A DNA stretch of 5,051 nt, from assembly GCA_022361095.1 (NCBI GenBank), contig JAKSBO010000424.1, forward strand, positions 1 to 5,051, given 5' to 3'. Both the position numbers and the translations under genes were made by a program. Numbering within the stretch: the stretch's first letter is position 1; every line of letters begins with the position of its first letter. Positions 4,960 through 5,051 of this stretch are shown here, piece by piece. The stretch is from Desulfobacterales bacterium (GTDB taxonomy: Bacteria > Desulfobacterota > Desulfobacteria > Desulfobacterales > Desulfobacteraceae). Under the pieces are notes generated by a model, which was not told where the DNA came from, searched no databases, and worked only from the letters and a program-made list of their open reading frames with translations.

Positions 4960-5051
4960 TTGGAAAAAATTTTAAATCATCTTTTTGGCGTTCACCGGGA
5001 ATTGCTTTCTCTATATAACGGCCATGGGCCGACCTGGTCTATCAGCACCCA
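4960..5051 (+). CDS. Start region of a downstream gene (partial, start unclear)
   Basis: One frame is open from 4900 (after TAA 4897-4899) to the window end and reads as protein: NNQGVDSGILQGLEKILNHL and then FGVHRELLSLYNGHGPTWSI. It contains no ATG or GTG; the first usable start is the TTG at 4960, with AAGGA directly against it, too close for a normal ribosome site. An ATT at 4900, overlapping the previous stop, is a rarer option. The leucine-rich helical start suggests a cytoplasmic protein in the same operon. A run of seven A at 4919-4925 makes a base-count error or recent frameshift possible. I do not recognise the family. Confidence 0.4.
   Translation, partial: MEKILNHLFGVHRELLSLYNGHGPTWSIST

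Noticed and set aside
4847..4975. A 42-codon frame overlapping the end of the 66-codon gene, and possible programmed frameshifting at the A7 run
   Set aside because: Its first half is Arg-rich shadow sequence. The A7 run fits a slippery heptamer only in the frame that has already stopped at 4904, so programmed -1 shifting is not supported.
1..5051. CRISPR array, tRNA, rRNA, transposase or integrase
   Set aside because: No regularly spaced direct repeats, no cloverleaf or rRNA segment and no recombinase motif could be seen on either strand.

Overview
The window looks like a chromosomal accessory stretch from a moderately AT-rich Gram-negative bacterium. It carries two Sec-type exported proteins, a LysE/RhtB exporter, and a MauE/DoxX-type membrane protein coupled to a periplasmic rhodanese. 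That mix, and the long A/T-cored palindromic elements between genes, remind me of sulfate-reducing Desulfobacterota (Desulfobacteraceae). This is an impression from memory, not something the sequence proves; no rRNA or other marker gene is present.

Layout. Positions 1-129 hold the 3' end of an unidentified plus-strand gene. A strong Shine-Dalgarno at 138-144 follows but leads to no ATG. Two plus-strand genes of unknown function come next: a small secreted protein (272-799) and a membrane-anchored coiled-coil protein (893-1621; an upstream in-frame TTG at 812 is rejected). A perfect 13-bp hairpin separates them. The stretch 1622-1975 has no intact gene; it holds GC-rich hairpins and a possible short gene relic ending just before a LysE/RhtB family exporter (1976-2587).

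Between the exporter and the convergent minus-strand genes lie two palindromic structures: a nested inverted repeat (2589-2724) and a second dyad (2750-2795). The minus-strand operon, transcribed right to left, is a MauE/DoxX-type protein (3845-3351) and an exported rhodanese (3354-2818) with an ATGA start/stop overlap. A promoter candidate and a 20-bp dyad lie upstream. The pair probably serves envelope sulfur or thiol redox chemistry.

Downstream, 3918-4394 is one reading frame interrupted by in-frame TAA and TAG stops, best read as a decayed gene. A promoter-like site, a long AT-rich hairpin and a strong Shine-Dalgarno then lead into two tiny membrane-protein genes, 27 and 66 codons, again with an ATGA overlap. 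A further frame opens right after them and runs off the window.

The best candidates for something undescribed are the micro-operon at 4624-5051 and the exported pair at 272-1621. No function can be assigned to either from this sequence alone.
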